In this document: positions 62,324 to 64,000 of the stretch, one piece after another
Layout: each line of letters opens with the position of its first letter
Position numbering within the stretch: position 1 is the first letter of the stretch
Assembly (NCBI GenBank): GCA_964490725.1
Contig: CAZBDU010000005.1
Span: 49,356-113,355, forward strand
Direction of reading: 5' to 3'
Source: CAZBDU01 sp964490725
GTDB taxonomy: Bacteria; Spirochaetota; Spirochaetia; SZUA-6; DRHE01
DNA: 64,000 nucleotides
Notes under the pieces: model-generated
Database searches by the model: none
What the model was told of the DNA's origin: nothing
Seen by the model: only the letters and a program-made list of their open reading frames with translations
Position numbers and translations under genes: made by a program

Positions 62324-64000
62324 TCACATGTAGTAGTCGAAGTCCTGCTCGCGATGCACGCGCCCGTGAACGCTGTAGATGTGCGCCGGAAGCTCCTGGG
62401 GGTCCACCGAAATCTCCACCCGCTTACCCTGCCACAGGTGCTGCCGTCCGCTCAAGAGCTCCTCCACGCGCAGCGGCGTCCCGGCGGAGAAGCCCCACTC
62501 CCCCAGGGGGAGCTCCAGCTCGCCGGCCTGGCTCTGGAAGGGGTCCATGCTCACCACCGCCACCACCAGGCTGGCGCGGTCCTCGCTCCAGCGCTGGTAG
62601 GCCAGAAGCTGCCCGTTGTCGATCGGCAGGAAGCGCACGTTCCAGGGTGACTGGAGAGCCGCGGTGTCCCGGCGGATCTGGTTCAACCGGGTGATCCAGC
62701 GCTTCAGGCTCTGCGGCCGGTCCCGCTCCCAGTGCCTTACCTCGTACTTCTCCGAGTCGGCGTACTCCTCCCGCCCGGGAAGGGGCTCGTTCACCCCCAG
62801 CTCGAAGGCCGGCCCGTAGATGCCGTAGTTCGGCGACAGGGTGGCCGCCAGGGCCAGGCGCGTGAGGAAGGCGGGCCTGCCGCGGTACTGCAGCCCCTCC
62901 GGGAGGATGTCCGGGGTGTTGGGCCAGAAGCTGGGGCGGAAGAACTCCCGCACCGGACCAAGGGCGAGCTCCTCCACGTAGGCGGTGAGCTCCGCCTTGG
63001 TGTTGCGCCAGGTGAAGTAGGTGTAGGACTGCTGGAAGCCCAGCTTGGCCAGCCGGTACATCACTTTGGGACGGGTGAACGCTTCGGCCAGGAAGATGAC
63101 CTCCGGCAGCTCGCGGCGCACCTCCCGGATGAGCCATTCCCAGAAGGGAAAGGGCTTGGTATGCGGGTTGTCCACCCGGAAGACCCTTACCCCCTGGCCG
63201 GCCCAGAACTTCACCACCCCGGCCAGCTCCTCCCAGAGCTCGCGCCAGCGCTCCGACTCGAAGTGGAAGGGCAGGATGTCCTCGTACTTCTTGGGGGGGT
63301 TCTCCGCGTGCTGCACCGTCCCGTCCGGCCGCCAGCGGAACCACTCGGGGTGAGCCTCTACGTAGGGATGGTCCGGCGCACACTGGAAGGCGATGTCCAG
63401 GGCCAGCTCCATCCCATGCTCGCGGCAGCTCTCCACCAGGAAGTGCAAGTCCTCCAGCGTCCCCAGGTCGGGGTGCACCGCCTTGTGCCCCCCCTCCCTG
63501 GCCCCGATGGCCCAGGGGCTTCCAGGGTCCCCCTGCCCTGCCGCGGGGCTGTTGTTCCGCCCCTTGCGGCCCACCCGGCCGATGGGGTGGATCGGGGGCA
63601 GGTACAGGATGTCGAAACCCATGGCGGCGATCTCCGGCACCAGGGCCGCGCAGTCCCGCAGGGTCCCATGCCTCCCCGGCTCCGGCGAGGCCGAGCGAGG
63701 GAACATCTCGTACCAGGCGCTGAAGCCGGCCCGCGGCCGGTCTGCGGAGACGCGCAGCACCCTGCCGTACTCGGCGGGGTGCCGCCGCGGCGCGTGTGCC
63801 CGCACCAGCGCCGCCACCCGCTGGGAGCCCGCCGCGGCGAGGGCCGTCTCCGCATCGCTTTCCCCCTCCAGCGCCTCCGCCTGCCCGGCCAGGAGCGCCG
63901 CCGCGGCCGCCGGGGCCGCCACCGCCGCCCCCCCCCACAACCCCGCGACCCCCCACAGGTCCACCCCCCCCCCCCGCACCGCGGCCCGCCTGGTGCGTGG
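62324..64000 (-). CDS. glgE: Alpha-1,4-glucan:maltose-1-phosphate maltosyltransferase (5' end outside window)
   Basis: The C-terminal 550 or so residues of GlgE. It has 'SAWYEMFPRSASPEPGRHGT', 'GFDILYLPPIHPIGRVGRKGRNN', 'ELALDIAFQCAPDHPYV', the nucleophile in FRVDNPHTKPFPFWEW, the acid in FLAEAFTRPK and 'SPNYGIYGPAFELGVNEP'. GlgE extends alpha-glucan with maltosyl units from maltose-1-phosphate. The frame stays open to the right edge, and full-length enzymes have about 660 residues, so roughly 100 N-terminal residues are missing. The most 5' segment passes through long C/G runs, where a base-count error could disturb the frame. Confidence 0.94.
   Translation of the reverse strand, partial: PRTRRAAVRGGGVDLWGVAGLWGGAAVAAPAAAAALLAGQAEALEGESDAETALAAAGSQRVAALVRAHAPRRHPAEYGRVLRVSADRPRAGFSAWYEMFPRSASPEPGRHGTLRDCAALVPEIAAMGFDILYLPPIHPIGRVGRKGRNNSPAAGQGDPGSPWAIGAREGGHKAVHPDLGTLEDLHFLVESCREHGMELALDIAFQCAPDHPYVEAHPEWFRWRPDGTVQHAENPPKKYEDILPFHFESERWRELWEELAGVVKFWAGQGVRVFRVDNPHTKPFPFWEWLIREVRRELPEVIFLAEAFTRPKVMYRLAKLGFQQSYTYFTWRNTKAELTAYVEELALGPVREFFRPSFWPNTPDILPEGLQYRGRPAFLTRLALAATLSPNYGIYGPAFELGVNEPLPGREEYADSEKYEVRHWERDRPQSLKRWITRLNQIRRDTAALQSPWNVRFLPIDNGQLLAYQRWSEDRASLVVAVVSMDPFQSQAGELELPLGEWGFSAGTPLRVEELLSGRQHLWQGKRVEISVDPQELPAHIYSVHGRVHREQDFDYYM
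63964..63975. other. 12-base C homopolymer in the glgE N-terminal region
   Basis: Twelve consecutive Cs, with further C runs of 6-9 at 63929-63954, lie 25 bases from the window edge. They encode a Gly-rich stretch in an otherwise helical region and are either slippage-prone sequence or an assembly artefact. Confidence 0.6.

Overview
This 64 kb window is high-GC bacterial chromosome, densely coded on both strands. It contains no rRNA, tRNA, CRISPR array or intact mobile element that I can see. The organism is a Gram-negative-type (diderm) bacterium: it has a complete Mla-type outer-membrane lipid transport operon. Two secreted-protein N-termini, one intact at 18978 and one in a gene relic at 22271, have the 'FAGGETE / MAAGTAES' type of export signal often seen in spirochaetes, so a high-GC Spirochaetota lineage is my best guess (inference, roughly 50 percent).

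Left part (1-14.5 kb): a nucleotidyltransferase, a patatin-like hydrolase, two paralogous PRC-barrel proteins, a LigD-type repair ligase split into separate phosphoesterase and ligase genes with only a stump of the polymerase gene, a site-2 protease with CBS domains, a frameshifted small gene, a sigma-54-type activator, a PRPP-synthetase-like protein, a RidA/thiolase pair, a class III cyclase-like protein, HAD phosphatases and an SDR.

14.7-24.6 kb: a catabolic island. GH88, sugar isomerase, Gfo/Idh oxidoreductase and creatininase-family genes run directly into a tripartite tricarboxylate transporter (TctC-B-A). Opposite it lie a DapA-family aldolase and an epimerase-like protein. Together they look like uptake and breakdown of an uronic-acid-type sugar or its unsaturated disaccharide. 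24.8-32.9 kb: membrane proteins, a 7TM-PAS-SpoIIE phosphatase, RarD, a GT4 glycosyltransferase, an alcohol dehydrogenase relic and an EF-hand NADPH-oxidase-like protein.

33-64 kb: sugar-phosphate and compatible-solute metabolism. A HAD-gnd-zwf operon makes NADPH. A tightly overlapped operon runs TreT-like glycosyltransferase, GalT, MlaE, MlaF, MlaD and an auxiliary lipoprotein. Facing it are a trehalose-phosphatase-like HAD, a beta-phosphoglucomutase/GH65 phosphorylase fusion, an OtsA-OtsB fusion and an MscS channel. A long minus-strand operon then encodes GlgE, TreS-maltokinase, TreZ, a GH57 enzyme, TreY and MalQ. Nearly every known bacterial trehalose route is therefore packed into about 23 kb.

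Two genome-wide habits stand out. Many genes have a good -35/-10 pair whose -10 ends only 6-10 bases before the start codon, which implies leaderless mRNAs. Several genes inside operons appear to start at CTG or even ATA behind strong Shine-Dalgarno sequences.
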